DNA of 64,000 bases from Alistipes sp. (GCA_017474235.1 JAFVIB010000002.1:194639-258638), one strand, 5' to 3'. Numbered from the stretch's first letter, positions 8,888-17,467 are shown. The notes: generated by a model not told the origin, from the sequence alone. Program-made: numbers and translations.

Positions 8888-8915
8888 AATCTGTCTTTTT
8901 TTGTACTGCCTAAAC

Positions 8916-8945
8916 AAAAAGAGTGCCCGAAAAAATCGGACACTC
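8916..8945 (-). terminator. Rho-independent terminator of rhaBA
   Basis: On the minus strand the 10-bp stem GAGTGTCCGA/TCGGGCACTC has one mismatch, a 5-nt T loop, and a following run of five T then GTTT. It lies between rhaA and the TspO-SOD gene and separates the two units. Confidence 0.85.
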
Positions 8946-8966
8946 TCGGTTTGGTATATAGAACAG

Positions 8967-10220
8967 CTAACCTCGCTTAGAGAGTACCTCTCTCTCGTAC
9001 TGCTCGATTTGAGGTATAAACTCCTCTCCCACTGCTACATTGTGGCGCAGGCAGAACATATCCCAAACGGCACTCCATGGCATACTCTTAGCCTCTTCGA
9101 GTAGTGCAAGTCGCTGGAAATATTGACCTTCTGCCTCGTACTTGCGAAGGGCTGCCAATGGCTCAAGCATAGCCTGCAACAGAGCCTTCTGTGCGGCGCG
9201 TGTACCGATTACATAAGCACCAATGCGGTTTATGCTGCCGTCAAAGAAGTCAAGACCGATATTCACGCGTGACAGAGCATCACAACGGATAATCTCCTTG
9301 CAGAGCTCTATGGTCTCATCGTTAAGCGTGGTCACATGGTCAGAGTCCCAACGAACAGCGCGGGTGATGTGGAGCATCAACTCCGGAACAAAGAGCAGCA
9401 AAGACGATACCTTGTCGGCAACAGACTCGGTAGGGTGGAAGTGACCCGTGTCGAGTGTTATAATCTTTTGATTTGCAGTAGCATAGCCAATATAGAAATC
9501 ATTCGAGCCAACTGTGTAACTCTCAAGACCGATACCGAAAACTTTACTCTCCAAACAATCTTTCATATTGGAGTATTTTGTGGCAAAAATCTCATCGAGC
9601 GATGCTTTGAGATGCTCTCTGTACTTAAGACGGTTTACCGTTGTATCTTTGCTTCCGTCGTGTATCCACAGATTCATTATCGATGGCGAGCCCTGATTGC
9701 TTCCCATTGCATCGGCAATCTCGCGGCAACGCTTGCTGTGTTCAATCCAGAAATCGCGGATATATTTGTCGGGATGTGAGAGCGTAAGGTCGCCCGAGAG
9801 TGGGTGCGAGAAGGAGGTGGTGTTAAAATCGAGCTTCATTCCGGTATGGTTACTCCAATCCATCCAACCCTTGAAGTGCTCTATGCCTACCTCGTTTCGA
9901 TCAACCTTTTTGCCTCCAAACTCGCCATATATCTCGTGCAGATTAAGGCGGTGCTTTGCCGGAATCATCGAGGCTGCCATCTCTATATCGGCGCGCAGCT
10001 CGTCTATATTTCGAGCCTTGCCCGGATAGTTTCCTGTAGATTGAATACCTCCGGTAAGCTCTGTTGCACCCTCAAAACCCGTCACATCATCTGCCTGCCA
10101 GCAGTGTAGAGAGATAGATATTTTGCCTAAAGCATCTATTACGGCATCGGTGTCGATACCCTGCTCGGCATAACGCATCTTTGCAAGTTCATAGGCTTGC
10201 AGAATTACTAATTCTTTCAT
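8967..10220 (-). CDS. rhaA: L-rhamnose isomerase RhaA
   Basis: 417 aa, the normal length. It matches RhaA throughout, with SISLHCWQADDV near the N terminus, NLHEIYGEFGGK, the metal-site region LDFNTTSFSHPL, LWIHDGSKDTT and TLDTGHFHPTE. It is a cytoplasmic Mn/Zn enzyme that converts L-rhamnose to L-rhamnulose. It starts 2 nt after the rhaB stop, so rhaB-rhaA form one operon, ended by the hairpin at 8916-8945. No rhamnulose-1-phosphate aldolase (rhaD) or RhaT transporter follows, so the pathway must be completed elsewhere in the genome. Confidence 0.96.
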   Translation of the reverse strand: MKELVILQAYELAKMRYAEQGIDTDAVIDALGKISISLHCWQADDVTGFEGATELTGGIQSTGNYPGKARNIDELRADIEMAASMIPAKHRLNLHEIYGEFGGKKVDRNEVGIEHFKGWMDWSNHTGMKLDFNTTSFSHPLSGDLTLSHPDKYIRDFWIEHSKRCREIADAMGSNQGSPSIMNLWIHDGSKDTTVNRLKYREHLKASLDEIFATKYSNMKDCLESKVFGIGLESYTVGSNDFYIGYATANQKIITLDTGHFHPTESVADKVSSLLLFVPELMLHITRAVRWDSDHVTTLNDETIELCKEIIRCDALSRVNIGLDFFDGSINRIGAYVIGTRAAQKALLQAMLEPLAALRKYEAEGQYFQRLALLEEAKSMPWSAVWDMFCLRHNVAVGEEFIPQIEQYEREVLSKRG

Positions 10221-10222
10221 AA

Positions 10223-11641
10223 TTATAGTCTATTAGGTTTGTAAATCGTTGTTTGTGAGCTGGCGTAGATTACCCTCTCCATATCCTCTGCCGAAATCTC
10301 GCCCAAAGCACGCATCTGCATCAATATATTGCCCAGTGCAGTGCTCTCTGTGGCTCCTGTGATAACCTCTTTACCTATCGCATCGGCAGTCAGCTGCATC
10401 AGCACTCTGTTTTTGCTGCCACCGCCAATCACATAGAGATAGTCGAGATTCTGCCCTGATAACTCTTCGAGCAGTGTAAATACCTCTTTATATCTACGGG
10501 CGAGCGAGTGGAATATGCAGTGGCAGAACTGTGCAGGAGTTGTCGGCACAGCCTGATTTGTGCGGATAGCATACTCCTCTATCGCCTTTATCATTGAGCG
10601 AGGGTTGGCAAATGAGCTGTCATCAGGGTCTATTATTGTGTTGAACTCTTTTGGTACGCTGCTTACAGAGTCAATCAACTCCTCAATATCTGTTGGAGCA
10701 TCTGTAAACTCGGCTCTGCATCGCTCAAAGAGCCACAGACCGCAGATGTTCTTTAAGAATCGCGTTGTGCCGTCTATGCCACCCTCGTTTGTAAAGTTCT
10801 CGGCAAAGCTACGCTCGGTTATAATCGGACTGTCGGACTTGATACCCATCAGCGACCAAGTTCCGCAACTTAGGTAGGCGGCATTTGTCGATACGGGTAC
10901 AGCTGCTACGGCAGAGGCTGTGTCGTGGCTGGCTACGGCTATAACCTTTGTATTGTGTTGCCCTGTATGCTCTCTTACCTGCTCGGTCATAACCCCGAGA
11001 ATTGTCCCCGGATAGACTAACTCCCCGAAACGCTCCGGAGCAATGCCTGCAAGACGGACTATACTGCTATCTATCGTTCTGGTCGCAGGGTCTATGATTT
11101 GACCCGTTGAGGCAACGGTGTACTCTGTTACTGCTCGCCCTGTGAGCATATAGTTTAGGGCGTCAGGTATAAAGAGTATCTTGTCGGCAACAGCTGTGCA
11201 ACGCTCTTTGCGCCTTTGGAGTGCATCTAACTGAAAGATAGTGTTGAAGGGCATAAATTGTATTCCCGTACGACGATATAGCTCTTTAGCATCCATTCGC
11301 TCGAACAGAGCCTCCATAGCCCCCTCGGTATGCGCCCCGCGATAGCAGAATGGCAGAGATGCAAGCGTTCCGTCGGCGTTGAAGTATGCCACATCGCAAC
11401 CCCAAGTATCTATGCCGATACTTACAGGCTCAATACCCTGCTTGCGGGCTGTTTTGAGAGCCTTGAGAATTTCGTTGTATAGTGCGACAATATCCCAATA
11501 GAGATTTCCGGCAAGTGGAACCATAGGGTTGGCAAAGCGCGTGAGTTCGGTTGTGCTTATCTTCTCCCCATCAAAAGTGGCAATGATGCTCCTGCCACTT
11601 GTCGCTCCGAGGTCAATTGCCATATAGTGCCTCATTTTCAT
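10223..11641 (-). CDS. rhaB: Rhamnulokinase RhaB
   Basis: 472 aa of the FGGY sugar-kinase family. AIDLGATSGRSI at the N terminus is the phosphate-1 motif, GIDTWGCDVAYF the substrate/catalytic Asp region, and YVIGGGSKNRVLMQ the C-terminal adenosine motif. It phosphorylates L-rhamnulose at O1. First gene of rhaB-rhaA, transcribed away from the AraC-type regulator at 11751, which is the obvious candidate to control it. The start is the ATG at 11641; an alternative in-frame ATG lies two codons downstream. Confidence 0.94.
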   Translation of the reverse strand: MKMRHYMAIDLGATSGRSIIATFDGEKISTTELTRFANPMVPLAGNLYWDIVALYNEILKALKTARKQGIEPVSIGIDTWGCDVAYFNADGTLASLPFCYRGAHTEGAMEALFERMDAKELYRRTGIQFMPFNTIFQLDALQRRKERCTAVADKILFIPDALNYMLTGRAVTEYTVASTGQIIDPATRTIDSSIVRLAGIAPERFGELVYPGTILGVMTEQVREHTGQHNTKVIAVASHDTASAVAAVPVSTNAAYLSCGTWSLMGIKSDSPIITERSFAENFTNEGGIDGTTRFLKNICGLWLFERCRAEFTDAPTDIEELIDSVSSVPKEFNTIIDPDDSSFANPRSMIKAIEEYAIRTNQAVPTTPAQFCHCIFHSLARRYKEVFTLLEELSGQNLDYLYVIGGGSKNRVLMQLTADAIGKEVITGATESTALGNILMQMRALGEISAEDMERVIYASSQTTIYKPNRL

Positions 11642-11664
11642 AGTGTTAGTGGTTTTGTGTTATA

Positions 11665-11672
11665 CAAAGTTA
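11665..11672 (-). promoter_or_regulatory. -7 box (TAACTTTG) of rhaBA
   Basis: Read on the minus strand, TAACTTTG ends 23 nt before the rhaB ATG. A TTTG at the -33 position is not evident, as expected for an activator-dependent promoter. The divergent regulator promoter lies about 50 bp away, so one operator region could serve both. Confidence 0.55.
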
Positions 11673-11715
11673 AGCATTGTACTGTTGATAAAACTGTGAT
11701 TTTTGTCTTTTTTGC

Positions 11716-11746
11716 TTTGAAAAATGACAGCTTATAGTTATATTTG
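11716..11746 (+). promoter_or_regulatory. Promoter of the AraC-type regulator
   Basis: TTTG (11716-11719), a 19-nt spacer, then TATATTTG (11739-11746) give a full Bacteroidota promoter. The -7 box ends 4 nt before the ATG at 11751, so transcription would start at or next to the start codon (leaderless mRNA). Confidence 0.75.
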
Positions 11747-11750
11747 TCTT

Positions 11751-12623
11751 ATGAAACCTATCAAGTATATCGCCCGCAATGATGCCGATGAGCGGTGGGG
11801 ACTTACGGTCTGCTCTGTCGGTTATCAGCGTGTAGATGCAGGGGAGGAGTATCCGCCGGCATATCACAATAGCGACTATCTGTTTAATGTCTCTCGTGGT
11901 AGAACTCTGCAAGAGTATCAACTGCTGTATATTGTGGAGGGTGGAGGAGAGCTTGTGCTTGATGGCTCGGGTAGGCATAAAATCTCGGCAGGGGATATGT
12001 TTATGATTTTTCCCGGGCAGTGGCACACTTACAAGCCCGATGCAGAGAGTGGTTGGAGCGAATATTGGATAGGCTTTCGTGGCGAGAATATAGATAATCG
12101 CGTGGAGCGCGGCTTCTTTAGCGATAAGAGACCTGTCTATCGTATAGGCTACAATAAGCAGATGGAGCAGCTCTACCGCGAGGCTATAGATATTGCGAGT
12201 AGTCAGCCCCCGTTCTTCCAGCAGCTGCTTGCGGGTGTTGTCAATCATATTTTGGGCTTGATGTTTATGACAATGCACAGCAATCAACTCACAGGCTCGC
12301 AAAAGGCTCTGCCTGAGCTGATGACGCGTGCAAAACAGTATATTGAGCAGGCTGTGGAGAGTGATATAAGGATGCCGCAGATAGCCGAAAAACTCAATAT
12401 CAGCTACTCCGCCTTCCGCCATCTGTTCAAACTCTACACGGGTCTGTCACCGGCTCATTACCTTGCCGATTTGAGAATATTTAGGGCAAAGGAGCTGCTT
12501 CGCAGGTCGCATATCTCGATCAAGGAGATATCGTATATGTTGCGATTCGATAGTCCTGAGTACTTTACCACTATGTTCAAACGCAAGACGGGGCTTACTC
12601 CGTCACAATTCAGAAAGATATGA
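11751..12623 (+). CDS. AraC family regulator, probably of rhamnose genes
   Basis: 290 aa from the ATG at 11751; the frame is open from 11724, but that start would precede the promoter. The N-terminal half is an AraC cupin sugar-binding domain (LLYIVEGGGELVLDG, MIFPGQWHTYKP). The C-terminal ~100 residues carry two helix-turn-helix units, ending in DSPEYFTTMFKRKTGLTPSQFRKI. It is divergent from rhaBA and so is the likely RhaR/RhaS equivalent; this is inferred from position. It overlaps the patatin gene by ATGA and is co-transcribed with it. Confidence 0.88.
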   Translation: MKPIKYIARNDADERWGLTVCSVGYQRVDAGEEYPPAYHNSDYLFNVSRGRTLQEYQLLYIVEGGGELVLDGSGRHKISAGDMFMIFPGQWHTYKPDAESGWSEYWIGFRGENIDNRVERGFFSDKRPVYRIGYNKQMEQLYREAIDIASSQPPFFQQLLAGVVNHILGLMFMTMHSNQLTGSQKALPELMTRAKQYIEQAVESDIRMPQIAEKLNISYSAFRHLFKLYTGLSPAHYLADLRIFRAKELLRRSHISIKEISYMLRFDSPEYFTTMFKRKTGLTPSQFRKI

Positions 12624-13615
12624 AAAAATCTGTTGCTCTTGTCCTCTCAAGCGGAGGTCCTCGCGGACTTGCATATATCGGAGCTATCGAGGAGCTCCAA
12701 TCTCGCGGTTACACGATACACTCTGTTGCCGGAACATCTATGGGCTCGCTTGTCGGTGGCGTTTTTGCTGCCGGAAAGTTGGCAGAGTTTAAGGAGTGGA
12801 TTACTACACTCGACGGCTGGAAGGTCTTTTCTCTTATGGATTTCTCGCTCAGCAAAAACCACTTTGTCAAGGGCGATAAGATTATGGATGCCATAAAGTG
12901 CATAGTGCCGGATGTGGATATCGAGAGCCTTGAAATACCATATCGTGCCGTGGCAACAGATATCAGCACGGGCGAGGAGGTTGTCTTTAGCTCCGGAAAG
13001 CTCTTTGATGCTATTCGCGCATCTATATCTATACCGTCGCTCTTCAGACCTGTGCCTTATGGGATGAGTATGCTGATTGATGGTTGTATGGTCAATTGCC
13101 TGCCACTCAATCGTGTGGTGCGTAGCGAGGATGATATCCTTGTGGCTTTCGATACAAACTATATGAATCCTGCCACTATCCGCACTTCGCTGTTGCGTGA
13201 GAGCGTTGAGGCTGCTGCTGAGGAGGCGTTCTATCAGCAGACCCGCGAACAGGCTGCAAACATTGTTACCGACTTCAAGAGTCAAACAACGGTCAGTATG
13301 GTGGATAGACTGCGAAATGCCGGCTCACAAGTCATTGAGCTGTTAGGTCGCATAAGAGAGTTTCGACAGGTTGCCGAGGAGCGAACAGATAACGATTTTG
13401 GCGATACCTATATGAGTATTATCGACCGCTCGTTCAGCATAATGAACCATCATCAGACCGAGCGAATGGTTGAAAGCATCACTCCCGACCTGCTTGTGCG
13501 TATGCCGTTTGATGCCTATGGCGATATTGCCGACTATGCCAAAGCATCCGAAATTTCTCAACTCGGACGACAACTTATGGCTCAAGCACTTGATAAGTAT
13601 GAGCTGTGTAAATAA
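12620..13615 (+). CDS. Patatin-like phospholipase
   Basis: 331 aa, no signal peptide. Patatin hallmarks are present: oxyanion loop SGGPRG (11-16), nucleophile elbow GTSMG with S40, and the catalytic Asp in DG (D154-G155). The ~140-residue C-terminal part after the fold is mostly helical. Family members are Ser-Asp dyad lipid acyl hydrolases, usually cytoplasmic or membrane-peripheral. The start overlaps the stop of the AraC regulator (ATGA), a coupling with no evident metabolic logic. The substrate is unknown. Confidence 0.88.
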   Translation: MKKSVALVLSSGGPRGLAYIGAIEELQSRGYTIHSVAGTSMGSLVGGVFAAGKLAEFKEWITTLDGWKVFSLMDFSLSKNHFVKGDKIMDAIKCIVPDVDIESLEIPYRAVATDISTGEEVVFSSGKLFDAIRASISIPSLFRPVPYGMSMLIDGCMVNCLPLNRVVRSEDDILVAFDTNYMNPATIRTSLLRESVEAAAEEAFYQQTREQAANIVTDFKSQTTVSMVDRLRNAGSQVIELLGRIREFRQVAEERTDNDFGDTYMSIIDRSFSIMNHHQTERMVESITPDLLVRMPFDAYGDIADYAKASEISQLGRQLMAQALDKYELCK

Positions 13616-13639
13616 TTTCGTAAACAGATCTAAACTTAT

Positions 13640-13670
13640 TTTGTTGTTCAAAATATTTTTGTTATCTTTG
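13640..13670 (+). promoter_or_regulatory. Promoter of the POT transporter gene
   Basis: TTTG (13640-13643), a 19-nt spacer and TATCTTTG (13663-13670). The predicted start lies about 40 nt before the ATG at 13714, giving a short A/T-rich leader. Confidence 0.8.
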
Positions 13671-13713
13671 AAAGCAATTTTGCAATTTTATTAACTAAAA
13701 AACTATAAACTTT

Positions 13714-15234
13714 ATGTTCAAAGGACATCCAAAAGGGCTATATGCTCTCGCACTGGCTAACACCGGTGAGCGATTTGGCTACTACACAATGCTTGCAGTC
13801 TTTGCACTCTTCCTCCGTGCAAACTTCGGTCTTGATGCAGGTGTAGCCGGCGCAATCTATTCAACATTCCTCGGACTTGTATATCTGATGCCGCTCGTTG
13901 GTGGTATTATGGCAGATAAGTTCGGCTTCGGTAAGATGGTAACTATCGGTATTACCATTATGTTTGCAGGTTATCTGCTCCTCTCATTGCCATTGGGTGG
14001 CGATTTGGTAGCTATGCTTGCAATGCTTGCCGCACTGCTCTTTATCAGCCTCGGTACAGGTCTGTTCAAGGGTAACCTTCAGGTAATGGTTGGTGACCTC
14101 TATAACGACCCTCAGTATGCCGCAAAGCGTGACTCAGGCTTCTCACTCTTCTATATGGCTATCAATATCGGTGCCCTCTTCGCACCTACCGCAGCCGTTA
14201 AGATTAAGGAGTGGGCAGAGGTTAGCCTCGGCTATTCGGGAAATGACGCTTACCACTTCTCATTTGCTGTGGCTTGCGTATCTTTGATTCTCTCAATTGC
14301 TATCTACTACATCTTCCGCCCTACATTCCGCCATGTTGAGGGTGGTAAGAGCAAGAAGGGCGATGCTCCGGCAGCAGCTGTTGAGCAGCTTACACCTGCA
14401 GAGACTAAGCAGCGCGTTGTTGCTCTCTGCCTTGTGTTTGCCGTTGTAATCTTCTTCTGGATGGCTTTCCACCAGAACGGTCTTACACTTACATACTTCG
14501 CTGACGAGTTTACTGCAAAGAGCTCTGAGGGCTTACAGAGTATGCTCTTTAATGTGTGGAACCTTGTGCTTGTTATCATTGGCGTATATGCAGCCTTCTC
14601 AGTGTTCCAGAGCGATAGTAAGAAGGGTAAGTTCACCTCACTTGCAGTTTTGGTTGCAGTAGTAGGTGTACTCGTATATAAGGCACTCAATGTTGAGGGT
14701 ACAATCTCTATCAGCGCTCCTATCTTCCAGCAGTTCAACCCATTCTATGTTGTAGCTCTGACCCCTGTCAGCCTCGCTATCTTCGGCGCACTTGCAAAGC
14801 GCGGTAAGGAGCCTTCTGCACCTCGTAAGATTGCTTACGGTATGCTCGTGGCAGCTGTCGGCTTCGCAGTTATGGCTGTTGGCTCTGTAGGTCTGCTTAC
14901 CCCTGATGCTCAGGCTGCTGCAGGCGATGCTGCTGTATTCGCATCTCCAAATTGGCTTATTTCAACATACCTCGTGCTTACCTTCGCAGAGTTACTCCTC
15001 TCTCCAATGGGTATCTCATTCGTATCTAAGGTAGCACCTCCAAAGTATAAGGGTCTGATGATGGGTGGCTGGTTCGTCGCAACCGCTATCGGTAACTGGC
15101 TCGTGTCAGTTGGTGGCTTCCTCTGGGGCGGTATCTCACTTACAGTCGTTTGGTCTGTATTTATCGTTCTTTGTCTGCTGTCAGCACTCTTTATGTTTGT
15201 GATGATGAAGCGATTGGAGGCAGCTACAAAATAA
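13714..15234 (+). CDS. POT family di-/tripeptide transporter
   Basis: 506 aa with about 14 membrane segments. The N terminus has the POT/PTR2 signature GERFGYY (about residues 18-24), and GLFKGNLQVMVGDLY and SLFYMAINIGA follow as the second PTR region. It is a proton-coupled oligopeptide importer of the inner membrane. It is transcribed alone from its own promoter; the hairpin at 15297-15345 lies downstream. A peptide importer fits the two secreted M3 peptidases at 53.9-58.2 kb, though they are far apart. Confidence 0.93.
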   Translation: MFKGHPKGLYALALANTGERFGYYTMLAVFALFLRANFGLDAGVAGAIYSTFLGLVYLMPLVGGIMADKFGFGKMVTIGITIMFAGYLLLSLPLGGDLVAMLAMLAALLFISLGTGLFKGNLQVMVGDLYNDPQYAAKRDSGFSLFYMAINIGALFAPTAAVKIKEWAEVSLGYSGNDAYHFSFAVACVSLILSIAIYYIFRPTFRHVEGGKSKKGDAPAAAVEQLTPAETKQRVVALCLVFAVVIFFWMAFHQNGLTLTYFADEFTAKSSEGLQSMLFNVWNLVLVIIGVYAAFSVFQSDSKKGKFTSLAVLVAVVGVLVYKALNVEGTISISAPIFQQFNPFYVVALTPVSLAIFGALAKRGKEPSAPRKIAYGMLVAAVGFAVMAVGSVGLLTPDAQAAAGDAAVFASPNWLISTYLVLTFAELLLSPMGISFVSKVAPPKYKGLMMGGWFVATAIGNWLVSVGGFLWGGISLTVVWSVFIVLCLLSALFMFVMMKRLEAATK

Positions 15235-15296
15235 TTTTGTTGTGATAACGCGGCATTTGCGCTTATAAGGGCGCACCTGCTTCCGCTAATAAAAAA

Positions 15297-15345
15297 GTCC
15301 CAGCAATGGCTGTACTATTTGTACTATCCATCGCTGGGATTTTTC
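15297..15345 (+). terminator. Hairpin terminator built on a degenerate copy of the dispersed repeat
   Basis: TCCCAGC (15298-15304) pairs with GCTGGGA (15333-15339) and is followed by a T run. Nested inside is ATGGCTGTAC-TATTT-GTACTATCCAT, which resembles the ATGGGCAGTAC/GTACAGCCCAT core of the repeat family at 36457-37058. The flanks also match the family (CCGCTAA before, CGAGCGT after). It probably ends POT transcription. Confidence 0.7.
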
Positions 15346-15384
15346 ATCGAGCGTTGCATCTGCACTCTTCTAAGCACAAATGGG

Positions 15385-15511
15385 GATTTTGTTGTGAAAA
15401 TAGCACAACTACTTCCGCTACCTCATTCTCGTCAATGGGAAATACAGAAGTATGCCCCATCGCCTCGAATATCGGCGAGCGTGGTATTTGCACTATTTTG
15501 ACAACAAAATC
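15385..15511 (+). repeat. Copy of the dispersed hairpin repeat, bounded by an inverted repeat
   Basis: The outer arms (15385-15403 and 15493-15511) are 19 nt long with one mismatch. Inside are the family landmarks: CCGCTA, TCGTCAATGGG, a core hairpin ATGGGAAATAC-AGAA-GTATGCCCCAT, CGCCTCGAATATCGGCG and GAGCGTGGTA. Relative to the 36.5-37.0 kb copies, the stem has changed on both sides (GTAC/GTAC to ATAC/GTAT), which keeps pairing. Confidence 0.75.
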
Positions 15512-15583
15512 GGTGCGAACTATAAGAGTAGTGCAATTGGAAGTTTCTGTTTTTTTCGGATTTAGGAAAACCATCGTAGATGG

Positions 15584-15652
15584 TACAATAAAAAGATAGT
15601 CCTCTGAGGTCAAGCTCGCTTGAAACCGAAAGATGGACTATCTTTTATTGTA
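15584..15652. repeat. Inverted repeat in the POT/methyltransferase gap
   Basis: Arms at 15584-15602 and 15635-15652 (ending GATAGTCC and starting GGACTATC) pair over about 18 bp with one bulged A, enclosing 32 nt. No coding potential is evident. It is followed by smaller hairpins at 15652-15668 (ATAGCC/GGCTAT) and 15691-15707 (GAGAAAC/GTTTCTC). Confidence 0.7.
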
Positions 15653-15723
15653 ATAGCCACACGGCTATCCTAAATACGCAACGCATAGAAGAGAAACGCA
15701 GTTTCTCCGAAAGCTTTTTGCAC

Positions 15724-15750
15724 GCCCTGCTTTTTCTCGAAAAAGCGGGC
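15724..15750 (-). other. Strong hairpin downstream of the methyltransferase gene
   Basis: GCCCTGCTTTTT and AAAAAGCGGGC pair around CTCG with one mismatch. It lies 24 nt past the minus-strand stop. There is no T-tract after it, so it may protect a 3' end rather than act as a classical terminator. Confidence 0.55.
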
Positions 15751-15773
15751 AGTTCTGCGTAGCCTTATCCGCA

Positions 15774-16538
15774 TCACAGTTTTTCGGCAACGAAGAGTAG
15801 GTCGAAGCTCTGCTCGGTGTTATTGCTTACCGAGTAGTCAGTCATCTGTATAGATGTTGTCAGCTCGGTATTTTTTTTGAGCAGGCGGCGGCGGTTTATG
15901 CGATTTAGAATATCGTACGGGATTTGGAGCAGCTGTCGAGGCAGGCGATGTTGCAGGTCGAGAATATCGAAGCGGGTGATGCGTTTTACGCCCTCGCGAT
16001 TTTTCTCATAGTAATCCATAACCTTCTCATTTCCAACCACTCCTGCGGCAGTAACGCTCTTGAAACTTGTGCTGATCAGGTTTTTCAGCTCCTCAGCATT
16101 ATACTCTCTGATATGCCACGGATTGCGTGTAAGTGACATCGGAGCGTTTGGTGTAGATACGATAAACTTACCACCCGGGCGAAGCACGCGGGCAACTTCG
16201 CGGACAAACTCGACATCGTTTTTGATATGCTCGATAACCTGAAAGCTGACAACATAGTCAAAACTCTCATCCTTGAATGCTATCGGAGGAACGCTCATTT
16301 GTAGCTGCTCTACATTTGGTAGCAGGGCGACAGATGGGTCGAGGAACTTATCGACAGTGACAAACTTGTCGCACTGAGGCGCGATAATCTCCACGCCATA
16401 GCCTGTGCCTGTACCAATCTCAAGCACATCGCCACTGATTATCTCTGCGGCGTAGTGATAGGCGAGCAGTGAACGCTGGAAGACGAAGTTGTCCGAAGCC
16501 TCACGCGACACCCTCTCGGCAGTGGTTATTCTCGCCAT
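15774..16538 (-). CDS. Class I SAM-dependent methyltransferase
   Basis: 254 aa. Motif I is DVLEIGTGTGYGVEI (about residues 38-52), followed by FDYVVSFQVIEHIKND and VLRPGGKFIVSTPN, the Methyltransf_11/UbiE-like pattern for small-molecule or glycan methylation. The substrate is unknown. It overlaps the stop of the CvfB-like gene by one base (TAATG), so the two are translationally coupled. The last ~60 residues are basic and do not match the core fold. Confidence 0.8.
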   Translation of the reverse strand: MARITTAERVSREASDNFVFQRSLLAYHYAAEIISGDVLEIGTGTGYGVEIIAPQCDKFVTVDKFLDPSVALLPNVEQLQMSVPPIAFKDESFDYVVSFQVIEHIKNDVEFVREVARVLRPGGKFIVSTPNAPMSLTRNPWHIREYNAEELKNLISTSFKSVTAAGVVGNEKVMDYYEKNREGVKRITRFDILDLQHRLPRQLLQIPYDILNRINRRRLLKKNTELTTSIQMTDYSVSNNTEQSFDLLFVAEKL

Positions 16539-17374
16539 TACTTTACGATTTTAATACCCTTTTCATCTACCGTAACGCGCTTGTGGCTCATCAGCACGCC
16601 TAAAGAACGCTTAAAAAGCTTCTTGCTCATCTGAAGGCGACTCTGAATCTGCTCCGGAGTGCTGTTGTCGGTAATATCAAGCTCTCCACCTGCGGCAACA
16701 ATAGCCTCATAGAGCACCTCTGAGCTATCCTTAACCTGCGCATAGCCACGACGCTGAAGAGAGAGGTCTATTCTGCGCTCCTCGGTAACCTTGGTAACAT
16801 AAGCTACGGTGCGCTCACCGAGGGATAGTGGTCTGAATATCTGATTCTTATAGAGCATACCCCAATGGCGGTTCTCGACAATGACGCGATAACCTATTGG
16901 GCTCTCAGATACTACAAGAACTTCAACCTGCTGACCCTTTGCCACGGTGACAATATCGTCGTTATTGACATAAGTTTTCAGCTTATTTGTTGCCACGCAA
17001 CGACCTGTAATGCTATCCACATACATATACACGGGGTAGTGGTTGCCAATAACTATGCCACCCTGCTGATTGCGGTTTGGCAGGAAGAGGTCTTTGCCGG
17101 CAATGCCCCAGTCCAAAAATGCGCCATGTATGTTCTTATCGACCACCTTCATCCAAGCGACCTTTCCGGCTGTAATTGTCGGAGTGTCGGTTGTTGCAGT
17201 GATTCGGTCCTCTGAATCGTGATATATAAATACCTCAACGCTGTCGCCAACCTTTTGAGACAGAGATACATATCGATTTGGGAGCAATGCCTCATTGCCC
17301 TCTTCATCTGCAAGATAGAGTCCGTAGTCGGACAGACGCGCAACAGTGAGGGTTTGAATTTCGCCAACTTTCAT
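16538..17374 (-). CDS. CvfB/YitL-like S1 RNA-binding protein
   Basis: 278 aa made of consecutive S1-like OB domains (MKVGEIQTLTVARLSDYGLYLADEEG at the start, KDLFLPNRNQQ in the second) and a C-terminal winged-helix part ending MSKKLFKRSLGVLMSHKRVTVDEKGIKIVK. This is the CvfB architecture, an RNA-binding regulator linked to virulence in Staphylococcus. It is cytoplasmic and the first gene of a two-gene unit with the methyltransferase. Confidence 0.82.
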   Translation of the reverse strand: MKVGEIQTLTVARLSDYGLYLADEEGNEALLPNRYVSLSQKVGDSVEVFIYHDSEDRITATTDTPTITAGKVAWMKVVDKNIHGAFLDWGIAGKDLFLPNRNQQGGIVIGNHYPVYMYVDSITGRCVATNKLKTYVNNDDIVTVAKGQQVEVLVVSESPIGYRVIVENRHWGMLYKNQIFRPLSLGERTVAYVTKVTEERRIDLSLQRRGYAQVKDSSEVLYEAIVAAGGELDITDNSTPEQIQSRLQMSKKLFKRSLGVLMSHKRVTVDEKGIKIVK

Positions 17375-17400
17375 AGTGGTAATAGCTTCTAAATTTGATG

Positions 17401-17408
17401 CAAAAGTA
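17401..17408 (-). promoter_or_regulatory. -7 box (TACTTTTG) of the cvfB-like gene
   Basis: On the minus strand TACTTTTG fits TAnnTTTG and ends 26 nt before the ATG at 17374. A good -33 was not found. Confidence 0.5.
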
Positions 17409-17467
17409 GTGAAAACATTGCAACTTTACGAAATTTTTGTTATTTTTACGATACAAAATTAGGATAT

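Noticed and set aside
11670-12422. 250-aa minus-strand open frame antisense to the AraC regulator
   Set aside because: It is a shadow of a clear AraC gene; Ile/Cys/His-rich composition without domain motifs.
15306-15613. Open frames of 60-97 aa in the POT/methyltransferase gap, both strands
   Set aside because: They cover hairpins and repeat copies and have no start signals or conserved motifs.
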